64,000 nt of DNA from JBFHFS01 sp041583495 (GTDB taxonomy: Bacteria > Bacteroidota > Bacteroidia > Bacteroidales > Marinilabiliaceae): positions 153,181 through 217,180 of the forward strand of contig JBFHFS010000002.1 in assembly GCA_041583495.1 (NCBI GenBank). The letters are read 5' to 3'. Position 1 is the first letter of the stretch; every line of letters begins with the position of its first letter. A program made the position numbers and the translations under genes. Shown here one piece after another: positions 44,706-53,426 of the stretch. The notes below the pieces were generated by a model. The model searched no databases, was not told the DNA's origin, and saw only the letters and a program-made list of their open reading frames with translations.

Positions 44706-45698
44706 TTACGGCTTATACCCCCCAAAATATTTCATAAACTGAACTCTTTCAAATATTTCGCCCTGGTTTTGCAACATATTGCCTCCAAAGGCATGCACCT
44801 GAGCAATATTGTTGAGTCCTTTGCTCTCCATCCATTTCTCAAGTCCGCTCAACAAATCACGAATGTACCCAGGTCCATTTTTATAGATTACTGAAACTAC
44901 CTGGGCAGCATCGGCCCCGGCCAGCAATAATTTAAACAAGGAATCGGCCGAATGAATGCCGCCGGAGGCACATAAATTACAGGTAACCTGTTCGTTCAAC
45001 ATGGCAATCCATCTTAAGGCCCAGGTGTAGTCTCCCGGGTTTGTATAAAGGCTGCCTGAAGAGATGCTATTGCTTTCCAGATTGAAATCAGGGGCGTAGT
45101 AGCGGTTAAAGAAAACCATCCCATTGACGCCCAACATATCGAACTTAGAAACCACATTGCCCAGATCGGTAAAATAGGGGCTTATTTTAACTGAGACAGG
45201 AATCGTCACATGCTCCTTAACCCTTCCTACAATCTCATAATATTCATTGAGAATATCATTGGCTTCCAAACCGATCTTCGATGGGATGCGATAGATATTT
45301 AGTTCCAGTGCATCGGCACCCGCCTCCTGCAATAGCCGGGCATAAGAAAACCATTCGCCCACGGAATAACAATTAATGCTGGCAATAACGGGGACATCGC
45401 ATCCTTTTTTCACCTCTTCGATCACCTTACGGGTACGCTCAAGCGCATCCTGTTTAATCTGGTAATCCAAATAATCGAGAAACTCCAGGTTGCTCTGCTG
45501 ATGACCCAACTGGTCTTTCAGCGTCTTTTCATGTTCCAGCATGATCTCCTCCTCGAAAACCGACTTAAGGACGACTCCTGCCGCCCCCATCTCCACCATT
45601 TCAAGGATGGAGTCGGCGGAGCTGGTGAGTCCGCTACTCCCTATCAGCAAGGGGTTTTTAAGTGTCAACCCCAAATATTTTGTACTCAGATCAATCAT
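44706..45698 (-). CDS. Dihydroorotate dehydrogenase-like flavoprotein
   Basis: 330 residues, FMN-binding TIM barrel of the DHOD/PreA type (KNPLLIGSSGLTSSADS at 14-30; SVKISPYFTDL; ASGGIHSADSLFKLLLAGADAAQVVS near 245-270). At the position of the catalytic loop, where DHODs have NLSCPN, it reads LELNIYRIPS (131-140): neither Cys nor Ser base is present, so it is unlikely to oxidise dihydroorotate. It follows nfnB by 99 bases on the same strand and may use the Nfn-type flavoproteins as redox partners. Substrate unknown. Confidence 0.85.
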   Translation of the reverse strand: MIDLSTKYLGLTLKNPLLIGSSGLTSSADSILEMVEMGAAGVVLKSVFEEEIMLEHEKTLKDQLGHQQSNLEFLDYLDYQIKQDALERTRKVIEEVKKGCDVPVIASINCYSVGEWFSYARLLQEAGADALELNIYRIPSKIGLEANDILNEYYEIVGRVKEHVTIPVSVKISPYFTDLGNVVSKFDMLGVNGMVFFNRYYAPDFNLESNSISSGSLYTNPGDYTWALRWIAMLNEQVTCNLCASGGIHSADSLFKLLLAGADAAQVVSVIYKNGPGYIRDLLSGLEKWMESKGLNNIAQVHAFGGNMLQNQGEIFERVQFMKYFGGYKP

Positions 45699-45797
45699 CT
45701 TTTGGCTTTGAATGTTTACTTTTTGATGGTTTGGTTACGTTGGCGCCCCTGTATGGATTCATGGATCGCTGCCACGGCCTTCCGTTATAATTTTGGG

Positions 45798-47267
45798 TTA
45801 CCCCTGAAGATATTGGTCCAGGGAGGCGGCGGCCCTTCGTCCATCACCCATGGCCAGGATTACGGTGGCTCCTCCTCTAACGATATCCCCACCGGCGAAA
45901 ATGTCGGGAATGGATGTTTGCAACAACTCCGGATCTACGACCAGTGTATCCCAGCGGGTCACCTTTAAATCGGGCAACGACTGAGGAATCAATGGATTGG
46001 GCGAAACGCCAACGCTCACCACAACGGTATCGGCATCAATCAGGTACTCCGACCCCTGCACCGGTATTGGGCGGCGTCGTCCGCTGCTGTCGGGCTCGCC
46101 AAGGGCCATTTTCTGTAACCTTATCTGCCGCACATTACCTCGGGCATCACCAATGTACTCGATGGGGTTGGTAAGATTTAAAAACTCCACACCTTCCTCC
46201 CTGGCATGCTTTATCTCCTCGGCCCTTGCAGGCATCTCCTCTTCAGAGCGGCGATAGATGATCCTGGCAGAATCCGCTCCCAGACGAAGCGCAGTGCGCA
46301 CCGAGTCCATGGCGGTATTGCCTCCCCCAATCACAGCCACTCTTCGCCCTTTGAGGACGGGTGTGTCATAACTGTTGTCACCGGCATGCATCAGATTCAC
46401 CCGGGTAAGGTACTCATTGGAGCTGAGGATACCCACCAGGTTTTCACCCGGAATACCCATAAAACGTGGTAAGCCGGCACCACTCCCTATAAAGAAACCT
46501 TTGAAACCCTCTTCACGAAGATCTTCGACAGTAGCGGTTTTACCCACAATAAAGTTGGTTTCGAATTTCACCCCCATTTTTTTCATGCTGTCTATCTCCA
46601 CATCCACCACCCGATTGGGCAGACGAAATTCGGGAATTCCATACTTAAGTACGCCTCCTATTTCATGCAAGGCCTCAAAAACAGTTACATCGTACCCTCT
46701 CTTGGCCATTTCGCCGGCAAATGAAAGACCACCAGGCCCGGCCCCTATGCAACCCACCTTAATACCTTTTGAGGGTGCCACAGCAGGGACGGATACCCGA
46801 CCGGATTCCTGTTCATAGTCGGCAGCAAAACGCTCCAAATGACCAATAGCCACGGGCTCTTTATGCAACTTCTGAGTATAAAAACAACTCGCCTCACATT
46901 GTTTCTCCTGCGGACAAACCCGCCCACAAACCGCTGGCAATGAACTGGTTTCCTTCAATACTCTGGCCGCTTCAAGAAACTCACCCCGCTCAATATTCTT
47001 TATAAATTTGGGTATATTAATCTCCACGGGACAACCCTGGATGCAGGTAGGATTGGGGCAATCCAAACACCTTTGCGCTTCAACAAGAGCCTGCTGCCGG
47101 GTAATCCCGGCATTTACCTCCACATATGACCGGCGTCGTTCCAGGGGATCGGCTTCGGGCATTTCTACTCTCCCGATGGCAATACGGTCCTTGTTTTTCA
47201 GTTTTTCACGAATCTCTTTTCGCCAGGCCACTTCACGCTCCTGTTTCAATATATCATTGGTTTCCAT
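45798..47267 (-). CDS. nfnB: NADPH-dependent flavoprotein, NfnB / glutamate synthase small-chain type
   Basis: 489 residues. An N-terminal Fe-S domain with cysteines in CLDCPNPTCIQGCPV and CGRVCPQEKQCEASC binds two [4Fe-4S] clusters, followed by FAD-binding GAGPGGLSFAGEMA (about 170) and NADP-binding GGGNTAMDSVRTALRLGAD (about 310). With the NfnA subunit encoded just upstream (12 bases) it should form the electron-bifurcating NADH-dependent ferredoxin:NADP+ oxidoreductase, important in anaerobes. Without a GltB partner nearby, glutamate synthase activity is less likely. Confidence 0.9.
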   Translation of the reverse strand: METNDILKQEREVAWRKEIREKLKNKDRIAIGRVEMPEADPLERRRSYVEVNAGITRQQALVEAQRCLDCPNPTCIQGCPVEINIPKFIKNIERGEFLEAARVLKETSSLPAVCGRVCPQEKQCEASCFYTQKLHKEPVAIGHLERFAADYEQESGRVSVPAVAPSKGIKVGCIGAGPGGLSFAGEMAKRGYDVTVFEALHEIGGVLKYGIPEFRLPNRVVDVEIDSMKKMGVKFETNFIVGKTATVEDLREEGFKGFFIGSGAGLPRFMGIPGENLVGILSSNEYLTRVNLMHAGDNSYDTPVLKGRRVAVIGGGNTAMDSVRTALRLGADSARIIYRRSEEEMPARAEEIKHAREEGVEFLNLTNPIEYIGDARGNVRQIRLQKMALGEPDSSGRRRPIPVQGSEYLIDADTVVVSVGVSPNPLIPQSLPDLKVTRWDTLVVDPELLQTSIPDIFAGGDIVRGGATVILAMGDGRRAAASLDQYLQG

Positions 47268-47279
47268 AACCCCAATCAG

Positions 47280-48107
47280 TTAAATATTTTCACCCAGGTA
47301 GCGCGCCTCAGCGCCTTTCTCAATATCTTTATACCCATTCAAACGCATCATCATCTCATCAAAATCCACCTGATGCGCGTCGAACTCGGGTCCATCCACA
47401 CACACAAATTTGGTTTTACCGCCCACAGAAACTCTGCAGGCACCGCACATGCCGGTACCATCCACCATAATGGTGTTGAGGCTAACGACCGATGGAATAT
47501 TGTGTTTTCGGGTTACCCCGGCAGCAAACTTCATCATGATGGCAGGACCAATGATGATGGCCTCATCAATCTTTTCGCGTTGAATGATCTTCTCCATTCC
47601 CTCGGTAACCAATCCTTTCTGGCCATACGATCCATCATCGGTCATGACCAACACCTCGTCGGAGAATTCCCGGATCTGATCCTCCAATATTATCAGGTCC
47701 CGGTTACGGGCGGCAATAATAGAGACGACCCGGTTTCCGGCTTTTTTATAGGCTTCCACAATAGGTAACAGTGGGGCTGCTCCAACGCCTCCACCACAGG
47801 CCAGCACAGTACCCACCTTTTTAACATGAGTAGCCTGACCCAATGGCCCAACCAAATCAGCCACATAGTCGCCCGGCTCTAACGCCGCCAGTTTGCGTGA
47901 ACTAACCCCCATTCGCTGAACCACCAGGGTAATGGTTCCCTTTGCAGGATGAGCCGATGAAATGGTTAAGGGAATGCGTTCGCCTTTTTCATCCACCCTC
48001 ACAATTACGAAGTGACCGGCACGCCTTGCTTTAGCCACACGCGGCGCCTCAATTTCGATGCTCACCACATTCTCAGAGAAAAATTCCTTACCTACAATTT
48101 TATTCAT
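47280..48107 (-). CDS. nfnA: NfnA-type FAD/NAD-binding subunit
   Basis: 275 residues, ferredoxin reductase-like. FAD domain (about 1-95, with RIPLTISSA), NAD domain (about 100-220, with ACGGGVGAAPLLPIVEAYKKAGN), and C-terminal [2Fe-2S] cysteines in GTGMCGACRVSV plus FVCVDGPEFDAHQVDFD. This is the PyrK/NfnA pattern (sulfide dehydrogenase-like). First gene of nfnA-nfnB-DHOD-like. Moves electrons among NADH, NADPH and ferredoxin in the cytoplasm. Confidence 0.9.
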   Translation of the reverse strand: MNKIVGKEFFSENVVSIEIEAPRVAKARRAGHFVIVRVDEKGERIPLTISSAHPAKGTITLVVQRMGVSSRKLAALEPGDYVADLVGPLGQATHVKKVGTVLACGGGVGAAPLLPIVEAYKKAGNRVVSIIAARNRDLIILEDQIREFSDEVLVMTDDGSYGQKGLVTEGMEKIIQREKIDEAIIIGPAIMMKFAAGVTRKHNIPSVVSLNTIMVDGTGMCGACRVSVGGKTKFVCVDGPEFDAHQVDFDEMMMRLNGYKDIEKGAEARYLGENI

Positions 48108-48540
48108 TTTTGCCAGAAATATGCAATAATTTAATCCGTTAAAACCTCATCTGAAATCACTTAGCCACACCCTATCGAATAAACGACCGAGGGGACGGGT
48201 TTTGCTTTTGTTTAAACAAAATTGGCCACTAAATTAGCAATAACCCGCCACTACGACAAAAAATGAGCCCCTCCATTCCTCATATTTACATTGCGTAAAA
48301 ACAACCCAACTCAAAGCACCTGACAAACAGCCCCTTATAAGCACCTCAAAACCGTGTCAAGGAACGCCCCCTGAGAGAAATCCCCTTCAAATCCTCTCCG
48401 GACACTCTCCTGTTTACCCATTTCTCCTGTTTAAACCCGGATGAGTCGTTAAAAAACGGGCAAACAACTACAAAACCTGCACCCTGGTGGTTGGGAATCG
48501 GCTTTTTGCCCTTACCCCCAAAAATTTGAAAGAGATTCCC

Positions 48541-48548
48541 TATTTTTG
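48541..48548 (+). promoter_or_regulatory. -7 box of the SUI1 gene
   Basis: TATTTTTG, exact TAnnTTTG, 48 bases before ATG 48597. A TTTG at 48525-48528 is too close to be the -33 box. Confidence 0.45.
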
Positions 48549-48578
48549 TGACCCAGGAGGTTTTTGTAACCCAGAGGG
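48543..48578 (+). repeat. Two 18-base direct repeats before the SUI1 gene
   Basis: TTTTTGTGACCCAGGAGG is followed at once by TTTTTGTAACCCAGAGGG (15 of 18 identical). The first copy includes part of the -7 box, the second would lie in the leader. Confidence 0.6.
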
Positions 48579-48596
48579 CAAAAAATCATTAGTAAG

Positions 48597-48947
48597 ATGG
48601 CAAAAAACAAAAAATCGAGCCAGGGAGGCATGATATACAGTACCAACCCGGACTTTGATCCGGATCAGTATCGGGAACAGGAATCTGTTCAAACTCTTCC
48701 TCCTTCCCAGCAAAATTTAAAAATTTTTCTCGACCGTAAAAACCGAAAAGGAAAAACCGTTACGTTGATCACCGGCTTTCAAGGGGAGGAAAACGACCTA
48801 CAGGATTTAGGGAAGAAGCTAAAAAACCAATGTGGTGCAGGGGGATCGGCCAAACAGGGAGAGATCTTGATTCAGGGGGATTTCCGCGACCGCATCTTTG
48901 AGTATCTTCAAAAAGAGGGTTATAAAGTGAAAAAGGCAGGCGGTTGA
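48597..48947 (+). CDS. SUI1/YciH-family translation factor
   Basis: 116 residues: a flexible N-terminus, then the eIF1-like domain (about 42-113) with RKGKTVTLITGFQG, LGKKLKNQCGAGGSAKQGEILIQGD and a final helix. Related to YciH, which binds the ribosome decoding region and affects start-codon fidelity. The gene is single and followed by a palindromic repeat. Function in Bacteroidota is inferred from the family. Confidence 0.93.
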   Translation: MAKNKKSSQGGMIYSTNPDFDPDQYREQESVQTLPPSQQNLKIFLDRKNRKGKTVTLITGFQGEENDLQDLGKKLKNQCGAGGSAKQGEILIQGDFRDRIFEYLQKEGYKVKKAGG

Positions 48948-48958
48948 GAGATTAGAGA

Positions 48959-48981
48959 CGCACAAATTGTGCGTTTATAAA
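48959..48981 (+). repeat. Copy 2 of dispersed palindromic repeat
   Basis: CGCACAAATTGTGCG followed by TTTATAAA, preceded by TAGAGA. Differs at one base of 23 from the copy at 1163-1185. Located between the 3' ends of two convergent genes; it could also act as a weak terminator hairpin. Confidence 0.6.
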
Positions 48982-48984
48982 GGT

Positions 48985-49407
48985 TCAGAGTTGTGGGTCG
49001 ATTCCCATTAAGGCGAGTTGCTCCCGAATGGCATTCATCTCCACCATACGGTCGAAACGGTAGGTTTTACTATTTTTCTCCGCCAACCGGTAGGCTTCCC
49101 AGGCCAGCTGAAATAAAACCTGAGCCCTGGATCGCTGATTCACTTCAAGTGCCAACCCCGCGCCCGAATAAAACAGCTGACCCAACTCATCGGGGTAACT
49201 GTTCAAAGGTTCCTTCAAATGTTCAAGTGTAAGGGTTAATCCGTCAGCCACAAAATCATCTGACGAATATTTGAAATGTGTTTTTAAGAAATCTTCAAAC
49301 GCCTGAAAACCTTTCTGGGAATTTCCTTCCTTTCTCAATTTCAAAAGGCTACTTAGGAACTTACCCATCTCCTCAATCATTCGCAGGATAAAATCACGTT
49401 GAATCAT
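48985..49407 (-). CDS. Uncharacterised helical protein, DUF6483-like
   Basis: 140 residues, predicted all-helical, no signal peptide. The opening MIQRDFILRMIEEMGKFLSSLLKL resembles the DUF6483 N-terminus, and the later part (LGQLFYSGAGLALEVNQRSRAQVLFQLAWEAYRLAEKN) looks like a tetratricopeptide-type helix pair. No known function. Convergent with the SUI1 gene, with the palindromic repeat between them. The DUF assignment is tentative. Confidence 0.7.
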   Translation of the reverse strand: MIQRDFILRMIEEMGKFLSSLLKLRKEGNSQKGFQAFEDFLKTHFKYSSDDFVADGLTLTLEHLKEPLNSYPDELGQLFYSGAGLALEVNQRSRAQVLFQLAWEAYRLAEKNSKTYRFDRMVEMNAIREQLALMGIDPQL

Positions 49408-49892
49408 AATACAATGTTCTTACTGTTTCTATTGTCGTTGCTTCAGGGCAAAAAGATTAAAAAATCAATGGGATGCTAAGCTAATTCTACCAATGTCTCC
49501 AGTAAAAATTCCCCAACAACCATTGCATTACTCAAAGGCTTTCTTAATTAATCTTCCGTAAAAATAACGAAAAATTATAGTACTCCGGGAATTAACTCGT
49601 GGACAAACAAACCTTTATCACCTCTCTTCAAACACCTGAACCCGCCAATAGCCCCAACCGCCCTTCAAGTTGCCTTAATCCCGGTGGCACCAGGCATAGA
49701 TTAACATTTTGCCGGACAATCCACCTCCCGCAGTGCACCTTTCATAAAAAGAGCTGAAGCAAAGCCCCCTCGCGTGAAGTTATGGCTCAAGCCACAAAAT
49801 GGAGCTCCCGGCCATAAATGAGTGTTTAAGACCCAAAAAAATAGTACATTACAAAAAAAGCAATTATTTTAGTGCCCGTTAAACAAGTACCG
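49408..49892. other. Intergenic region before the second PiT gene
   Basis: About 485 bases between divergent genes, AT-rich and then C-rich; no ORF, hairpin or exact -7 box that I would defend. Confidence 0.45.
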
Positions 49893-50930
49893 ATGCTTTC
49901 TCCAATATTTTCACATTTGCTTATCCCCTACCTGGCGGCCATGTTTTTGGCCATTAACATGGGGGGAAGCGGCACCGCCCCCAGTTTTTCAGCCGCCTAC
50001 GGGGCCAACCTCATTAAAAAGTCGCTTATTCCGGGCCTCTTTGGCGTAATGGTATTTCTCGGGGCCATTTTGGCGGGAAAAGGCACCGCTTTAACTTTGG
50101 GAAAGGAGATACTCCCCCAATCCTATATGGGATGCGCACTGGTTTCGATAATCCTGGTTTCGGTGGGGTTGTCCTTATTGGTGGCCAACTTAAGCGGAAT
50201 TCCTCAATCCACCAGTCAATCGACCATTTTAGCGGTAACCGCTCCTGCCCTTTATTATAATGTACTAAACAGCAAGAAGTTACTATTGGAGATTGTCCCC
50301 ACCTGGTTTATCCTGCCTATCGTCTCCTTTTTCATTTGTTTTTTAATTGGCAAATACATTTATAACCCCATTCGGAAAAAAGGTTACTTCCTAAATCCAC
50401 GGATGCACGACCACCCCATTTTGAAAACCATTGTCATTGGATCCTCCCTGTATGTGGCCTTTAGTATTGGTGCCAACAATGTGGCCAATGCTGCAGGTCC
50501 GATTGCCTCCATGACCCTGAATGAGTTGGGAATTAGCGATACCGCTCACAATTTTGGCCTTATCATGGTTTTGTCCACCCTCATCGTAGCCCCCAATTTT
50601 GGAATAGGCAGTTCCATCTTTGGCCATAAACTCGTCAAGAACACCGGAAAGGAGATCATCCTCTTCGGTAAGATAGAAGCCATTATTATTGCGCTTGTTA
50701 CCGGGTCTCTTCTGTTAACAGCCTCCCTGATTAAGGGTATTCCCACTTCCCTGGTTCAGCTTAACGTAGGGGCCATTTTAGGCATTGGGGTAGCCAAACT
50801 GGGCGCCAAGAATATCTTCCGCAAAACCCAGGTCAATAAATTTTTTATTATGTGGGTGGTGGCACCCATAATTTCCTTCTCTATCAGCTTTTTACTCACC
50901 TGGCTGTTCGACATAAAAGGGTGGTTGTAG
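49893..50930 (+). CDS. PiT-family anion permease, atypical
   Basis: 345 residues with about nine hydrophobic helices. The C-terminal signature is canonical (SIGANNVANAAGPIAS near residue 200), but the N-terminal copy reads NMGGSGTAPSFSAAYGANLI instead of the usual GGNDxAN pattern, losing the acidic residue. That suggests a different anion, such as sulfate (CysP-like proteins belong to PiT), or altered coupling. The frame also opens at GTG 49872; ATG 49893 is preferred. No PhoU-like partner beside it. No operon. Confidence 0.83.
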   Translation: MLSPIFSHLLIPYLAAMFLAINMGGSGTAPSFSAAYGANLIKKSLIPGLFGVMVFLGAILAGKGTALTLGKEILPQSYMGCALVSIILVSVGLSLLVANLSGIPQSTSQSTILAVTAPALYYNVLNSKKLLLEIVPTWFILPIVSFFICFLIGKYIYNPIRKKGYFLNPRMHDHPILKTIVIGSSLYVAFSIGANNVANAAGPIASMTLNELGISDTAHNFGLIMVLSTLIVAPNFGIGSSIFGHKLVKNTGKEIILFGKIEAIIIALVTGSLLLTASLIKGIPTSLVQLNVGAILGIGVAKLGAKNIFRKTQVNKFFIMWVVAPIISFSISFLLTWLFDIKGWL

Positions 50931-51000
50931 ATTACTTTTCGTAAAATATACCAACAGGTTTCTTTCAAAAAATTGGCCTGTATGATAAAATTTAAGACAT

Positions 51001-51026
51001 AAAAAAAGAGGGTTAGAGCCCTCTTT
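51001..51026 (-). terminator. Terminator of the ferritin gene
   Basis: AAAGAGGG pairs perfectly with CCCTCTTT over a 6-base loop; seven Ts on the minus strand (51001-51007), partly within the stem. The T-rich plus-strand side may also stop the convergent permease transcript. Confidence 0.8.
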
Positions 51027-51049
51027 CTTTATTTTCAAACTTTAATAAA

Positions 51050-51556
51050 CTACTCAGCAGTATCGGCTGCTGCCCCCCGCATAGATAAAATGTCCCGGTC
51101 GAACATGTAGAGATTGCGATCGCCTACCAATTTCAGTTTATCGATAATCGCCGACACGGAAGCCTCCTCCTCGATCTGTTCGGTTACGAACCACTGCAAC
51201 CAGTTTTGGGTAGTAAAATCTTTTTCTTCGAAGCATACACCCACAATATCATTGATCGATGCACTTATATATTGCTCATGTTCAAGGACTTTATCAAATA
51301 GTTTTTGCACACTGGCATAATCCACCGGGGGTTTTTCCAGGGCAGGGATAATGGCTTTACCCCCCCGCTCATTGACATATTTAATCATTTTAAGCATGTG
51401 CAAACGTTCTTCGTCAGCCTGGGCATAGAGCCAGCCTGACACGCCCTCATAACCATTACATTCGGCCCAGCTGGCCATGGCCAGATAGAGATTTGAGGAA
51501 TAGGCCTCTTTCTCAACCTGTTCCACCATTTTCTTTTCCACTTTCTTGTTGATCAT
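51050..51556 (-). CDS. ftnA: Ferritin
   Basis: 168 residues, non-haem ferritin that stores iron in a 24-subunit shell. Ferroxidase ligands are in place: Glu17 in EQVEKEAYSSNLYLAMASW, the EERLHMLKM helix with Glu50 and His53, and the later EQIEEEASVSAIID helix. Preceded by an exact -7 box and followed by its own terminator, so it is monocistronic. Iron or oxidative stress control is likely but no operator was recognised. Confidence 0.96.
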   Translation of the reverse strand: MINKKVEKKMVEQVEKEAYSSNLYLAMASWAECNGYEGVSGWLYAQADEERLHMLKMIKYVNERGGKAIIPALEKPPVDYASVQKLFDKVLEHEQYISASINDIVGVCFEEKDFTTQNWLQWFVTEQIEEEASVSAIIDKLKLVGDRNLYMFDRDILSMRGAAADTAE

Positions 51557-51622
51557 AATTTTAAAGTTTTATTATTATTTTTTCCTCTCAAAAAAATTAA
51601 ACTTAATATTTTTAACCTCATT

Positions 51623-51630
51623 CAAATATA
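51623..51630 (-). promoter_or_regulatory. -7 box of the ferritin gene
   Basis: Minus-strand TATATTTG, exact TAnnTTTG; leader of about 63 A/T-rich bases. No -33 TTTG at standard distance. Confidence 0.5.
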
Positions 51631-51790
51631 AGGCAAAAGAGAGATTTTGGTTTACCATCTGAGCCTTATTAATGGTTATTTGGATTTAGTCTAGTTTAGG
51701 ACGTTGCCCAGGTCAGGGGATGAACTGTTTTGCCACCATTTTGTTATAAAGCTGAAACATTTCACATACAAACCATAGTCATACAGCAAT

Positions 51791-53299
51791 ATGATTGAAA
51801 AAATATTGGTGGCCAACCGGGGGGAAATAGCCGTACGCATTATCCGATCGTGCCGCGAGATGGGCATCAGGAGTGTCGCACTCTATTCGGAACCCGACCG
51901 CACAGCCATGCATGTAAGGTATGCAGATGAGGCCTATCCCATTGGTCGCGGGCCTTCGGGTCAAAGCTATCTGAATATCGACACCATTCTGGAAGTGGCC
52001 AAACAAAGCAAGGTGGATGCCGTGCACCCGGGCTATGGTTTTTTATCTGAAAACGCCCATTTTGCTGACCGTGTACGGCAGGCAGGCCTGCTGTTTATCG
52101 GCCCTTCATCGGAGGCCATACTGGCCATGGGCGATAAGATGCAGGCACGAAAGCTCATGCTCGAAGCAGGTGTTCCGGTGGTTCCCGGCACCGGGCAGCT
52201 ACCCGAAAACGAAGAAGTATGCCAGGCCATGGCCGAAGAAATTGGTTATCCCCTCATTATTAAAGCTTCGGCGGGAGGTGGCGGCAAGGGCATGCGACTG
52301 GTCTTTGAGCAACCAGAGCTGCTGCAATCCATCCGAAGAGCCCGTTCGGAAGCCGGCAATGCCTTTGGCAACGATGCGGTTTACATCGAAAAATACCTCA
52401 CCGGTCCTCACCACATCGAGTTTCAAATACTGGCCGACAACCACGGGAATGTGTTGCACCTATTCGAAAGAGAGTGTTCGGTGCAGCGCCGGCATCAAAA
52501 AGTGGTAGAAGAGACCCCTTCTCCCTTTCTCACCCCGGAGGTGAGAAGCGCCATGGCTGAAAGAGCACTGGCAGCAGCCCGGTCGGTTGATTATACGGGA
52601 GCCGGCACGGTTGAATTTCTGGTGGATGAACATCTCAACTTCTATTTTTTGGAGATGAACACCCGTCTTCAGGTGGAGCACCCCATTACCGAGCGAACCA
52701 CAGGCATCGATTTAGTGAAGGCACAAATTGCCATTGCCAACGGAGAACCTCTCCCCTATACTCAGGCGGGGATACAACCTTCGGGACATGCCATTGAATG
52801 CAGGATTTATGCCGAAGACCCCCAGCGCAACTTCATGCCGGGGGCAGGCAGGGTGCAACACATCTCCGAACCACTTGGGTTAGGTGTACGAACCGACGGG
52901 TATGTGTATGAGGGTTATGAAATTCCGGTGCATTACGACCCCCTGATTTCCAAACTGATTGTTTGGGCACCCACGCGTGCCGAAGCCGTCAGCCGGATGA
53001 AGAGGGCGCTTTTCGAGTATAAGATAACCGGGGTAAAGACCAATATTCAGTTTTTGGAACATATAATGGAAACACCCGATTTTGTTAAGGGGAGCTACGA
53101 CACTCATTTTATCGAAAAAAATCTTGACTATCTTTTGACCTCCACCAATTGCGATCAGGATTGCCAGGACATCGCCATGATCATGGCCTATATCGAACAC
53201 CAGGCCAGAACCCATAAACGGCTGCGTTTTACACCCCCCGGGCAATCCACCTCAAAATGGAAAGAATTTGGCCGTCTGTTCAGACACAATCCTTTTTAA
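51791..53299 (+). CDS. Biotin carboxylase subunit
   Basis: 502 residues. ATP-grasp enzyme that carboxylates biotin on a carrier protein. It starts MIEKILVANRGEIAVRIIRSCREMG and carries the glycine loop KASAGGGGKGMR (about 160-171), the EKYLTGPHHIEFQIL and ECSVQRRHQK segments, and EMNTRLQVEHPITE with the catalytic Glu/Arg. The last 50 residues extend beyond E. coli AccC. The carrier gene follows 127 bases on, but no carboxyltransferase gene is present, so it could serve acetyl-, propionyl- or another acyl-CoA carboxylase. Confidence 0.95.
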   Translation: MIEKILVANRGEIAVRIIRSCREMGIRSVALYSEPDRTAMHVRYADEAYPIGRGPSGQSYLNIDTILEVAKQSKVDAVHPGYGFLSENAHFADRVRQAGLLFIGPSSEAILAMGDKMQARKLMLEAGVPVVPGTGQLPENEEVCQAMAEEIGYPLIIKASAGGGGKGMRLVFEQPELLQSIRRARSEAGNAFGNDAVYIEKYLTGPHHIEFQILADNHGNVLHLFERECSVQRRHQKVVEETPSPFLTPEVRSAMAERALAAARSVDYTGAGTVEFLVDEHLNFYFLEMNTRLQVEHPITERTTGIDLVKAQIAIANGEPLPYTQAGIQPSGHAIECRIYAEDPQRNFMPGAGRVQHISEPLGLGVRTDGYVYEGYEIPVHYDPLISKLIVWAPTRAEAVSRMKRALFEYKITGVKTNIQFLEHIMETPDFVKGSYDTHFIEKNLDYLLTSTNCDQDCQDIAMIMAYIEHQARTHKRLRFTPPGQSTSKWKEFGRLFRHNPF

Positions 53300-53426
53300 A
53301 GGATAACATACTCTATGCATGACAGTTGACAACAACGGCTTACAGAGTTACCTCAACATCCTCACAGAATAAAAAGGGCCGCGTATTGAGAAATAAGTTT
53401 TATCAGGCGCTAAAAAAAACTTTCGC

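Larger units (their letters stand above)
48108..48596. other. Divergent intergenic region, nfnA to SUI1 gene
   Basis: 489 bases without a gene. Near its right end are an exact -7 box TATTTTTG (48541-48548) and an overlapping tandem repeat (48543-48578). The rest shows no recognisable element. Confidence 0.5.
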
